The notes below the pieces were generated by a model. It saw only the letters and a list, made by a program, of their open reading frames with translations, was not told where the DNA came from and searched no databases. Positions 53,449 to 60,987 of a stretch of 64,000 nucleotides of DNA are shown here, piece by piece. Location: positions 558,001-622,000 of the forward strand of contig NZ_CP009933.1 in NCBI RefSeq assembly GCF_000968375.1, given 5' to 3'. A program made the translations under genes and the position numbers. The stretch comes from Clostridium scatologenes (GTDB taxonomy: Bacteria > Bacillota > Clostridia > Clostridiales > Clostridiaceae). The stretch's first letter is position 1; each line of letters opens with the position of its first letter.

Positions 53449-55054
53449 CAATTTAGAATTTACGTATCCTATGGAAAAAAAGAAATCGCTTGCAAATATA
53501 AACTTATCCTTAGAGAAAAATTCCATTCTTCTCATAGCTGGAAAATCTGGGTCAGGTAAATCTACTCTTGCAAGGGCCATAGTGGGAACTGTTCCTAATT
53601 TTTATGGGGGAACTATAGGTGGCGAAATAAAAATAGGAGGAAAGTCTTTACAGGAAATGAAGCATAAAGAAAGAGCAAAAGAAGTAACCATGGTTTTTCA
53701 AGATCCAGAAAAGCAGCTCATGATGAATAAGGTACATAGAGAAGTAGCTTTTGGATTGGAGAATGTTGGGGCTGATGAAAAGGTTATAAAAAGAATGGTT
53801 TATGAAGCACTTCAATTTTTAGGAATACTCCATCTTGCTGAAAGAGATGTAACCTCGTTATCAGGAGGAGAAAAGCAAAAAGTAGCAGTTGCATCTGCTC
53901 TTGTATATATGCCTAAGTGCATAATTTTAGATGAACCTACTTCTCAACTGGACCCTTCGGCAGCAGAAGAGGTTGTGAATTTAATAAAAAAAATAAATGA
54001 AGAATTAGGGATAACTATAATAGTCATTGAACACAGAGTAAACAGATGGTTTGATGCGGCAGACTCCATAGCTATTATGAATAAAGGAAGGTTAAAGTTA
54101 TTTGGAGATAAAGAAAATTTTTATAATAACTGCAGTGAAGAACAATTTATTTTTATGCCAGATTATTTAAAATTTTTGAAAAGGACAAATTTTAAACTTA
54201 TGCCCAAAAGCTTTAAGGATGCTAGAATACAATTTTTAAATAGTGATATAAAATTTGGAAAACAAGAAAGCATATCTAAAGAAGAGAATGCTGAAAATTT
54301 ACTTAAAGTTAAAAAAATGAGCTGTAAATATTATTCTAAAGAAGCTTTAAAAGATGTGAGTTTTAGTGTAAATAAAGGTGACTTTATAAGTATAATGGGG
54401 GCTAATGGTGCTGGGAAAAGTACCCTTTTAAAAACCATTATGGGCATTAAGGATTATAAAGGTACTATAAAGCTTCATGATGAAAATGTAAAAGATATGG
54501 AGATAAGAAAAATAGCTAAACATATAGGATATGTTTCTCAAAATCCTAATGATTATTTGTCAAAAGACAGTGTATATGATGAAGTTAGATTTACTATGGA
54601 TAACTATGGTGTGTATGATGATGCTGTAATAGAAAAAGTTTTGAAAGATTTGGAAATATATGATATTAAGGATAAAAATCCAAGAGATTTAAGTGGTGGA
54701 CAAAGGCAGAGAGTTGCCATAGCATCTATTTTGGTATTAAAACCAGAAATAATATTACTGGATGAACCTACAAGGGGGCTTGAAAGTGATCTTAAAGACA
54801 GATTAGGCAATATATTAAAAAAGCTTAATGATCAAGGAACAGCTATTATACTTGTAACTCATGATACAGACTTTGCTAGTAAATTTTGTACAGGATATGT
54901 AATTATGTTTAATGGCAGAATTATAGCAAAAGGAACAAGAGAAGATATTTTAGGACAGGGTATATTTTATACTACATCCATTAATAAGCTAGTGAGGGAT
55001 AAGGATAAAAACATATTTACTTTGGAAGAAGCCTTAAGAAGGTGCAGCTTATGA
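53429..55054 (+). CDS. Fused EcfA-EcfA' double ATPase
   Basis: This 541-residue protein carries two ABC domains: the first (about 1-235) with G-K-S-G-S-G-K-S-T, L-S-G-G-E-K-Q-K and L-D-E-P-T-S-Q-L-D, the second (about 295-530) with G-A-N-G-A-G-K-S-T, L-S-G-G-Q-R-Q-R and L-L-D-E-P-T-R-G-L. ECF transporters normally use two separate ATPases; here they are one chain. I start it at ATG 53429 behind GAGGAG; its start lies inside ecfT. Its stop overlaps the S-component start as ATGA. Confidence 0.92.
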   Translation: MAFIEINNLEFTYPMEKKKSLANINLSLEKNSILLIAGKSGSGKSTLARAIVGTVPNFYGGTIGGEIKIGGKSLQEMKHKERAKEVTMVFQDPEKQLMMNKVHREVAFGLENVGADEKVIKRMVYEALQFLGILHLAERDVTSLSGGEKQKVAVASALVYMPKCIILDEPTSQLDPSAAEEVVNLIKKINEELGITIIVIEHRVNRWFDAADSIAIMNKGRLKLFGDKENFYNNCSEEQFIFMPDYLKFLKRTNFKLMPKSFKDARIQFLNSDIKFGKQESISKEENAENLLKVKKMSCKYYSKEALKDVSFSVNKGDFISIMGANGAGKSTLLKTIMGIKDYKGTIKLHDENVKDMEIRKIAKHIGYVSQNPNDYLSKDSVYDEVRFTMDNYGVYDDAVIEKVLKDLEIYDIKDKNPRDLSGGQRQRVAIASILVLKPEIILLDEPTRGLESDLKDRLGNILKKLNDQGTAIILVTHDTDFASKFCTGYVIMFNGRIIAKGTREDILGQGIFYTTSINKLVRDKDKNIFTLEEALRRCSL

Positions 55055-55776
55055 GAAAGCTTATAATTTTTCTTACTGCTGTTATTATTTTCATTATAAT
55101 GGCATTGACAGTTAAAAGCTCCTTTGAGGCTGGGGTATCTATAATTTGTACGTTGAGTGTGTTTTTAATATTATTTATGAGTTATTTCTATTTTGAAAAA
55201 TCTAATGCAGGTACAAAGGAAATTGCTGTTATTGCTACCTTAAGTGCTTTTGCATCAGTTTCTAGAATGGCCTTTGCACCTATTCCAAATGTAAAACCTG
55301 TAACCTTTCTTGTAGCATTAACTGGTTTTGTGTTTGGTCCTTATGAAGGTTTTTTAGTAGGAAGTACTACAGCTTTTCTATCTAATATGTTTTTTGGTCA
55401 AGGCCCTTGGACACCTTGGCAAATGTTTTCTTGGGGAGTAGTAGGAATCATAGGAGGTTTTTGGGGAAAAAGAAACAAAAAGGTATCAGCTATGAAATTT
55501 TCAATAGCCTGTTTCTTTCTTGGTGTCATGTTTGATTGGATTATGGATATACAATATGTGGTAGGATTTGTAAGACCGTTAAATATGTGGACTTTTTTAG
55601 GAGGATATATGTCTGGTTTGACATTTGATGTTTTACATGGAGGAGGATCTTTTATATTTTCGATAATTTTTTATGATAGCTTTCTTCCAGTACTACAGAG
55701 GTATAAAAGAAAACTAGATGTAAGTTATATAAAGGATAATAAAAAATTGGGAGGAGTTAGTTATGGACAAAAATAA
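55051..55776 (+). CDS. ECF S-component, probably corrinoid-specific (first)
   Basis: This 241-residue membrane protein has six or seven helices; the core A-T-L-S-A-F-A-S-V-S-R-M-A-F-A-P and G-F-V-F-G-P-Y-E-G-F are typical of CbrT-like S-components. I start it at ATG 55051, overlapping the ATPase stop by four bases. It is close to the S-component at 57830 (long identical runs such as F-A-P-I-P-N-V-K-P-V-T-F-L-V-A-L), so the two are recent paralogues. Specificity for cobalamin or a precursor is inferred from the riboswitches and DUF4430 genes around it. Confidence 0.85.
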   Translation: MRKLIIFLTAVIIFIIMALTVKSSFEAGVSIICTLSVFLILFMSYFYFEKSNAGTKEIAVIATLSAFASVSRMAFAPIPNVKPVTFLVALTGFVFGPYEGFLVGSTTAFLSNMFFGQGPWTPWQMFSWGVVGIIGGFWGKRNKKVSAMKFSIACFFLGVMFDWIMDIQYVVGFVRPLNMWTFLGGYMSGLTFDVLHGGGSFIFSIIFYDSFLPVLQRYKRKLDVSYIKDNKKLGGVSYGQK

Positions 55777-56518
55777 AAAGAAATATTTAATAGCTTCAGT
55801 AGCTTTTATTATATTTTTTGTTATGTTTGTATTTGGAATTAAAGCACAGAGAATGTATGCGGAAACTCTTACAAATAAACAAGAAGCTGCTCATAAGGTT
55901 GAAAGTAAAGCTGATAAAACTAAAGCTAAGGCAGATAAAACTGTAAAAGATAATGCTAAAGCACAAGATGTAAAAAGTAATACTGCTGCATCAGCTCAAA
56001 CAGCTGCAAAAGTAGATGAAAGTAAAACTAAAGGAGAAGTTTCCAATTTTAGTTCAAGCAGTACAAGTACTTCACAAACAAATCCAGAAGGGAAAGCATC
56101 ATCTAGTGAAAATGTCAAGGTTAAACAAGATGATCCTGATAGCCAAATGACTTTACAGATAATTGATACAGTAAATGGAAATAAAATGATTTTACAGAAA
56201 GACATCAGCAGCATGGATGGTGAAACAGTAGGATATATAACAGAAAGGATTTTAGATGATGCTAAAATAAAATTTAAGGCTACAGGGTCTGCATCTACTC
56301 TATATTTTGCAGCCATAGATGGTCTTGAAGAAAAGAAAGCAGGAAAGTTATCTGGTTGGTGTTATTATGTAAAGAAAAATGGTGACTCTAGATTCCATAA
56401 ACCTAATGTAGGAAGTGGTCAGTGGATATATCATAAAGGTGATGTAGTGGTTTGGAAGTATCTTGCAGATGGAATACATGATGGATATGAGGATGATTGG
56501 GGTAAAAGTAGTTTTTAA
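55763..56518 (+). CDS. Membrane-anchored DUF4430 protein (first)
   Basis: This 251-residue protein has an N-terminal helix (residues 7-27) that may be a signal anchor, a Lys/Ala/Thr/Ser-rich stalk (30-115) and a DUF4430 domain (about 125-250; G-K-L-S-G-W-C-Y-Y-V, G-S-G-Q-W-I-Y-H-K-G-D-V-V-V-W-K-Y-L). It overlaps the S-component gene by 14 bases. It resembles the C-terminal beta domain of transcobalamin on a wall-spanning stalk, well placed to hand corrinoid to the S-component. It is paired with a paralogue at 58649. Confidence 0.87.
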   Translation: MDKNKKKYLIASVAFIIFFVMFVFGIKAQRMYAETLTNKQEAAHKVESKADKTKAKADKTVKDNAKAQDVKSNTAASAQTAAKVDESKTKGEVSNFSSSSTSTSQTNPEGKASSSENVKVKQDDPDSQMTLQIIDTVNGNKMILQKDISSMDGETVGYITERILDDAKIKFKATGSASTLYFAAIDGLEEKKAGKLSGWCYYVKKNGDSRFHKPNVGSGQWIYHKGDVVVWKYLADGIHDGYEDDWGKSSF

Positions 56519-56568
56519 AAATGAGAGCTTATAGAAATTTAAAATATATTAAAGGGGAGTGGATGTAA

Positions 56569-57798
56569 ATGTCAAATGGAAAAAGTAAATACGTATTTAT
56601 AGCAGCAATAATTGCTTCAATGATTTTTACCAGTGGTACTGTTAAGGCAAGAGAATTAAATAGACAAACTACAGATGTTCATAAATCATGGAATTTAGAA
56701 TTTAATCAAGATGTAGATTTTAATGATGAAGTTAAAAGTGACATAACTGTAGTAGATAGTAAAGGAAACGCCTTAGTTACAAATATAAGATTAGGAAATA
56801 GTAAAACCATAATAGTAGATTCACCTAAAGAAGGATATAAAGTAGGAGAACATTATGTAATAAATATAAGTGATAAGCTTCGTTCTAAAAAAAATAAGAG
56901 ATTAAAGGAAAATATACAGTGTAATTTTGTAGTAAATGGTGATCAGGATATTTATGGAGCTAAAGTAGATAATGCATTAGCTCTTGGAATAAATAAGATA
57001 TTGGGAGAATTTAAAGATGGCTCAGGAGATGATTGGCAAGCATTAGTATTAGCAAGGGATGGCAAAGAAATTCCTGCAAGTTATTTAAGTAATTTGGAAA
57101 AAAATTTAAAAGATTGTAATGGTATTATGGGTCAACCTACAGACTATGAAAGAACTACATTAGCTTTAATGGCTATAGGAAAAGACCCTACTAATTTTAA
57201 TGGATATAATTTGATAGAAAAAATATATAACAGTGGTGATATGCAGAATCAAGGTATAAATGCTTATATTTTTGCACTTATAGCTTTAGATTCAGGAAAG
57301 TTTAATGTACCTGAAAATGCTATTTGGACAAGAGAAAAACTTATAAATGAAATATTGAATGGTAGAACTGAAGATAAAGGATGGTCATATGGTGGAGATA
57401 CTGCAGATCCAGATATGACAGGAATGGGACTTATAGCTTTAGCACCTTACAAGGATAGGAGTGATATAAAAACTGCTATAGATGAAGCAGTAAATAAACT
57501 TTCGTCTATACAAAATGCAGATGGTGGTTTTTCTTCTTGGGGAACAGTTAATAGTGAAAGCTGCTCTCAGGTTATTATAGCCCTTTGTGCTAATGGAATA
57601 GATCCTACAGGAGATAAATTCACTAAAAATGGTAAAAATGCTTTAGATGCACTACTTCAATGTCAAGTAGAAGGGGGCGGTTTCTACCATACAAAGGAAA
57701 CTGGATATAATACCATGGGAACAGAACAAGCGCTTGAAGCACTTGAAGCTTATAAAATGTTTAAAGAGGGAAAAGGAAGCTTATATATTTTTAAATAA
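56569..57798 (+). CDS. Secreted transcobalamin-like barrel protein
   Basis: This 409-residue protein has a signal peptide (to about 28), an SbsA-like Ig domain (30-125) and an alpha/alpha barrel (about 130-405) closely matching that of the 49011 protein: Y-N-L-I-E-K-I-Y-N, G-W-S-Y-G-G-D-T-A-D-P-D-M-T, N-S-E-S-C-S-Q-V-I-I-A-L-C-A-N-G-I-D-P and G-T-E-Q-A-L-E-A-L. This is the cobalamin-binding half of intrinsic factor and transcobalamin without the DUF4430 half, which would come from the adjacent DUF4430 proteins. RBS AAGGGGAGTGG. Confidence 0.87.
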   Translation: MSNGKSKYVFIAAIIASMIFTSGTVKARELNRQTTDVHKSWNLEFNQDVDFNDEVKSDITVVDSKGNALVTNIRLGNSKTIIVDSPKEGYKVGEHYVINISDKLRSKKNKRLKENIQCNFVVNGDQDIYGAKVDNALALGINKILGEFKDGSGDDWQALVLARDGKEIPASYLSNLEKNLKDCNGIMGQPTDYERTTLALMAIGKDPTNFNGYNLIEKIYNSGDMQNQGINAYIFALIALDSGKFNVPENAIWTREKLINEILNGRTEDKGWSYGGDTADPDMTGMGLIALAPYKDRSDIKTAIDEAVNKLSSIQNADGGFSSWGTVNSESCSQVIIALCANGIDPTGDKFTKNGKNALDALLQCQVEGGGFYHTKETGYNTMGTEQALEALEAYKMFKEGKGSLYIFK

Positions 57799-57829
57799 AG
57801 AATGTATTTAAAAGAGAGGTAAGCTCAAT

Positions 57830-58516
57830 ATGAAAAAACTTATAATTATTTTTACAGCAGTTATTGTCATACTTCTTATGCTAATAACCTTGAATAAGGA
57901 TATGCAGACAGGTATTTCGTTAATCATTACTTTAGGAGTGTTCTTTATACTCTTTATGAGTTATTTTTACTTTGAAAAGTCTAATTCAGGCACAAAAGAA
58001 ATAGCTGTAATAGCTACTTTGAGTGCTTTTGCAGCAGTTTCTAGAATGGCTTTTGCACCTATTCCAAATGTAAAACCTGTGACTTTCCTTGTAGCACTTT
58101 CTGGTTTTGTATTTGGTCCTTATGAAGGCTTTTTAATTGGAAGTACAGCAGCTTTTTTATCCAATATATTCTTTGGACAAGGACCGTGGACACCTTGGCA
58201 GATGTTTTCCTGGGGACTTGTTGGAATACTATCAGGAATATGGGGAAAAAGAAAAAAAGGAGTTCCTGCTGTAACATTTTCAATAATATGTTTTATATTT
58301 GGTTTTATGTTTGATTGGATTATGAACATATGGTATGTATCTGCTTTTATAAAACCGATAAGCATTAAAAGCATTATAGGAGCATATATAGCAGGCTTTA
58401 CATTTGATATTTTACATGGAGGAGGTTCCTTTATATTTTCCATAATTTTTTATGACAGTTTTTTACCAGTGCTGAAGCGCTATAAGATGAAGCTTGATAT
58501 AAGCTATATCAAGTAA
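57830..58516 (+). CDS. ECF S-component, probably corrinoid-specific (second)
   Basis: This 228-residue S-component is a close paralogue of the one at 55051; helices, loops and the F-G-Q-G-P-W-T-P-W-Q-M-F-S-W-G segment match. RBS AGAGAGG before ATG 57830. Together with the following DUF4430 gene it repeats the S-component/DUF4430 pair at 55051-56518. Two S-components of this similarity on one EcfAAT module suggest either different corrinoids or duplicated dosage. Confidence 0.85.
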   Translation: MKKLIIIFTAVIVILLMLITLNKDMQTGISLIITLGVFFILFMSYFYFEKSNSGTKEIAVIATLSAFAAVSRMAFAPIPNVKPVTFLVALSGFVFGPYEGFLIGSTAAFLSNIFFGQGPWTPWQMFSWGLVGILSGIWGKRKKGVPAVTFSIICFIFGFMFDWIMNIWYVSAFIKPISIKSIIGAYIAGFTFDILHGGGSFIFSIIFYDSFLPVLKRYKMKLDISYIK

Positions 58517-58524
58517 AGCTGATC

Positions 58525-58618
58525 AAGTGAGTCTTAGAAGAACTTATCCAGGCGCGTAGCAGTGCTTATCCCCCATTTGAAGAATATGGGGGTATTAGCA
58601 ATGGTAGCGATCGGATAA
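58525..58618 (+). repeat. Dispersed two-hairpin repeat, copy 4
   Basis: AAGTGAGTCTTAGAAGAACTT, TTATCCAGGCGCG, TAGCAGTGCTTATCCCCC, a short loop, GGGGGTATTAGC, AATGGTAGCGATC and GGATAA. It lies between the second S-component and the second DUF4430 gene, apparently inside their transcript. Confidence 0.8.
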
Positions 58619-58648
58619 ATTTACAAAAAATTAGGTGGGAGTTGAAAT

Positions 58649-59401
58649 ATGGATAAAAATAAAAAGAAATATGTAATAGCAGCATCAGCTTTTGTTATCT
58701 GTTTTCTTTTGTTCATTTTAGCTATTAGAGTACAAAAAATGTATGCTAATAATGTTACCAATGAACAATCAACTTCTCAAAAAAAACAGAGTGATATTGG
58801 GAAAAGTGAAGATAAAAAAAGCATAGAAGTAAAAAAAGAAAATAAGAAAGCAGAAGATAGCTCTACTAAAACAGAAGCTGCTAAGAATAAAGAAAATAGC
58901 AATACAAAAACAAGCAGTACAGCCACAGCTGATATATCTGGTGAAGGAAGTTCAAAAACAAGTAATACACAGGAAAATTCAAAGGCTAATTCAGCTGTTA
59001 GTGAAAATATAAAAGTAAAGCCAGATGATCCAGATGAACAATATTCATTTCAGTTTATTGACACAGTTAATGGAAACAATGTGTTTTTAAAGAAGAATGT
59101 TGATGATATGGATGGTGAGACTGTAGGTTATATAACTGAAAGACTTTTAGATGAAGCTAAAATAAGTTATAAGGCTACAGGTTCAGTATCTACTATATAT
59201 TTTGCTGCAATAAACGGACTTGAAGAAAAAAAAGCAGGAAAGTTGTCTGGGTGGTGTTACTATGTAAGAAAGAAAGGAGAAAGTAAGTTTCAAAAGCCTA
59301 ATGTAGGAAGTGGACAGTGGATATATCATAAAGGAGATATCATAGTTTGGAAATATCTTGCTGATGGAATACATGATGGTTATTCTGATGACTGGATGTA
59401 G
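58649..59401 (+). CDS. Membrane-anchored DUF4430 protein (second)
   Basis: This 250-residue paralogue of the 55763 protein has the same N-terminal helix (M-D-K-N-K-K-K-Y start), a Lys/Ser/Thr-rich stalk (30-120) and the DUF4430 domain (about 125-250; G-K-L-S-G-W-C-Y-Y-V, G-S-G-Q-W-I-Y-H-K-G-D). The stalk has diverged while the domain is conserved. RBS AGGTGGGAG. It closes the second S-component/DUF4430 pair and the transcript that began at riboswitch 5 or within the ECF genes. Confidence 0.87.
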   Translation: MDKNKKKYVIAASAFVICFLLFILAIRVQKMYANNVTNEQSTSQKKQSDIGKSEDKKSIEVKKENKKAEDSSTKTEAAKNKENSNTKTSSTATADISGEGSSKTSNTQENSKANSAVSENIKVKPDDPDEQYSFQFIDTVNGNNVFLKKNVDDMDGETVGYITERLLDEAKISYKATGSVSTIYFAAINGLEEKKAGKLSGWCYYVRKKGESKFQKPNVGSGQWIYHKGDIIVWKYLADGIHDGYSDDWM

Positions 59402-59460
59402 AAATTTAAATTATCATAATAACATAGTTCGTAATAATTTAATTAAAATTTGATAATTTG

Positions 59461-59487
59461 TTGACAAATAAGGGGAAATGATGTAAT
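59461..59487 (+). promoter_or_regulatory. Sigma-A promoter of riboswitch 6
   Basis: A perfect TTGACA (59461-59466) is followed by TGTAAT (59482-59487) at 15 bp, or a weaker TAATGT at 17 bp. It lies about 40 bp before the aptamer. Confidence 0.65.
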
Positions 59488-59523
59488 GTAAAAGTGTAGA
59501 TAATTACAAATTTAATAATATTT

Positions 59524-59684
59524 GGTACAGGCTTCCCCGATGGGAATTAATAGGGAAAGTGGTGAAAAGCCGCTGCAGCCCCCGCTTCTGTAAGGATGAT
59601 GAAAGTCACAATATACCACTGAAGGCATGAGTCTTTGGGAAGGTGTGATAAGTAAGATGATTCTAAGTCAGTAGACCTACCTGT
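59524..59684 (+). promoter_or_regulatory. Cobalamin riboswitch 6
   Basis: ATTAATAGGGAAAGTGG, CCGCTGCAGCCCCCGCTTCTGTAAGG, CCACTGAAGGC, TTGGGAAGG and AAGTCAGTAGACCTACCTG, then CTCTCGGAGGGAGAG. The core matches riboswitches 3 and 4. A terminator at 59781 precedes the next gene. Confidence 0.93.
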
Positions 59685-59780
59685 TTCTATGGATATAGTG
59701 CTCTCGGAGGGAGAGATAAGTATCGAGCGATGTTATGATTTTAGTTTTTTAGGCTAAAGCTGTATTCGTGTCGTATATTG

Positions 59781-59806
59781 AAGACCTTCGAAAGAAGGTC
59801 TTTTTT
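59781..59806 (+). terminator. Riboswitch 6 terminator
   Basis: AAGACCTTC, GAAA and GAAGGTCTT form a perfect 9-bp hairpin, followed by TTTTTT. About 220 bases of plain AT-rich leader lie between it and the next gene. Confidence 0.9.
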
Positions 59807-60025
59807 ATGTTAACTAAAGATAAATTTGACATAAGTAGTCAGATAAGTCAGCAAGCTTGCCTTTATATTAAAAATACCCTCAAATAATTTTAAATGCCTT
59901 CTTACCTAATTTTCTATATAAAGGCAAGTATAAAAATATAACAGTTATATGGCTGAATAAATAATATGTGTACACAAAAAACAAATCTCCAAGAAAAAAA
60001 TAAAATTAAAGGGAGCGTGTAAAAA

Positions 60026-60817
60026 ATGATTAAAACACTAAAAAACAAATTATTTGCTACTTTGTGTGTGACAGCATTAACTTTAGGAGCTGTAACAGCT
60101 ACATCCACTTTTAATAGTGTACAAGCAGCTGACAAAACTGTTTATGTGGATGTTGAAAAGAATGTAATGGGTCAAGCACCTATTTTACAACCAAAAGCAG
60201 TTATTATTGATGATTCAAAAACAATTTATGATGCTACAAAAAATGCGGTTGGCTCTGATAACATTGATGGAAATACCTCAGGTTCTTATATAAAAGCTTT
60301 TAAGGATACTGCTAGTTTTAATTATGCTAAATATAAATATGCAAAACAATTACCAGCAATTGTTACTGATACAACTACAGCATATAATCAAAAAATTGTT
60401 TCTGATCCAAATTGGTTAAGAGAAAAAGAATACAATGGAATTTCAGGTTGGATGTTTACAGTGAATAATACAGATCATGATTCAAGCTATAATTATTATA
60501 CTGCAGCTACACCAATATCAAGCTTGCCAGATGGAGCTGTAATACGTTGGGAATTTTCAATGGCTTGCGGATGCGATTTGGGAAATGCTGGATGGATGCC
60601 GGATGGAACAGTTACAAATGGATACTATAATTGGAATACCTCTTCAACTGCCCCATTTTTTACAAGAGCAGACAAGACAACTTTAATAAAAGCAATGGCA
60701 AACCACAGTGATAAAACAGATTCTTCTTACACTAATGCATTAAACGATTTAAAAAATTTGACAATTCAACAAGCTGCTGTGGATGATGATTATGATGCTA
60801 GTGGGGTTTTAAAATAA
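60026..60817 (+). CDS. Secreted single-DUF4430 protein under riboswitch 6
   Basis: This 263-residue protein has a signal peptide cleaved near residue 34 (S-V-Q-A-A-D), then a DUF4430-like region (about 36-190) with the hallmark G-I-S-G-W-M-F-T-V-N-N and L-P-D-G-A-V-I-R-W-E-F, followed by a short helical tail. There is no wall anchor. The N-terminal part is longer and more divergent than in the other DUF4430 proteins. RBS AAAGGGAGCG. It is the first gene after riboswitch 6 and is likely secreted as a free corrinoid-binding domain. Confidence 0.82.
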   Translation: MIKTLKNKLFATLCVTALTLGAVTATSTFNSVQAADKTVYVDVEKNVMGQAPILQPKAVIIDDSKTIYDATKNAVGSDNIDGNTSGSYIKAFKDTASFNYAKYKYAKQLPAIVTDTTTAYNQKIVSDPNWLREKEYNGISGWMFTVNNTDHDSSYNYYTAATPISSLPDGAVIRWEFSMACGCDLGNAGWMPDGTVTNGYYNWNTSSTAPFFTRADKTTLIKAMANHSDKTDSSYTNALNDLKNLTIQQAAVDDDYDASGVLK

Positions 60818-60930
60818 TTTTAATGATTTAAATTATTAGTTTTAAATCGATATCGATGATATTGGCTGAAAAATATAAAATTCATACTTAAGTTTTAAAT
60901 ACTAGAGAAATGGGTTTTGTAAATTTAGAT

Positions 60931-60966
60931 AATGGTCTGGTTATTAAAAACTAGGCCATTATTTTG
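60931..60966 (+). terminator. Terminator-like hairpin after the 60026 gene
   Basis: AATGGTCTGGTT pairs with AACTAGGCCATT (two wobble pairs) around ATTAAA, followed by ATTTT. It may partly stop transcription before the last gene. Confidence 0.6.
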
Positions 60967-60987
60967 AATTGTGTAAGGGGGATATAA

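Noticed and set aside
49011..57798. Terpene cyclase or prenyltransferase activity for the barrel domains
   Set aside because: They share the fold, but they are on secreted proteins, lack the DXDD catalytic motif in any visible segment, and sit with DUF4430 and riboswitches, which fits cobalamin binding better.
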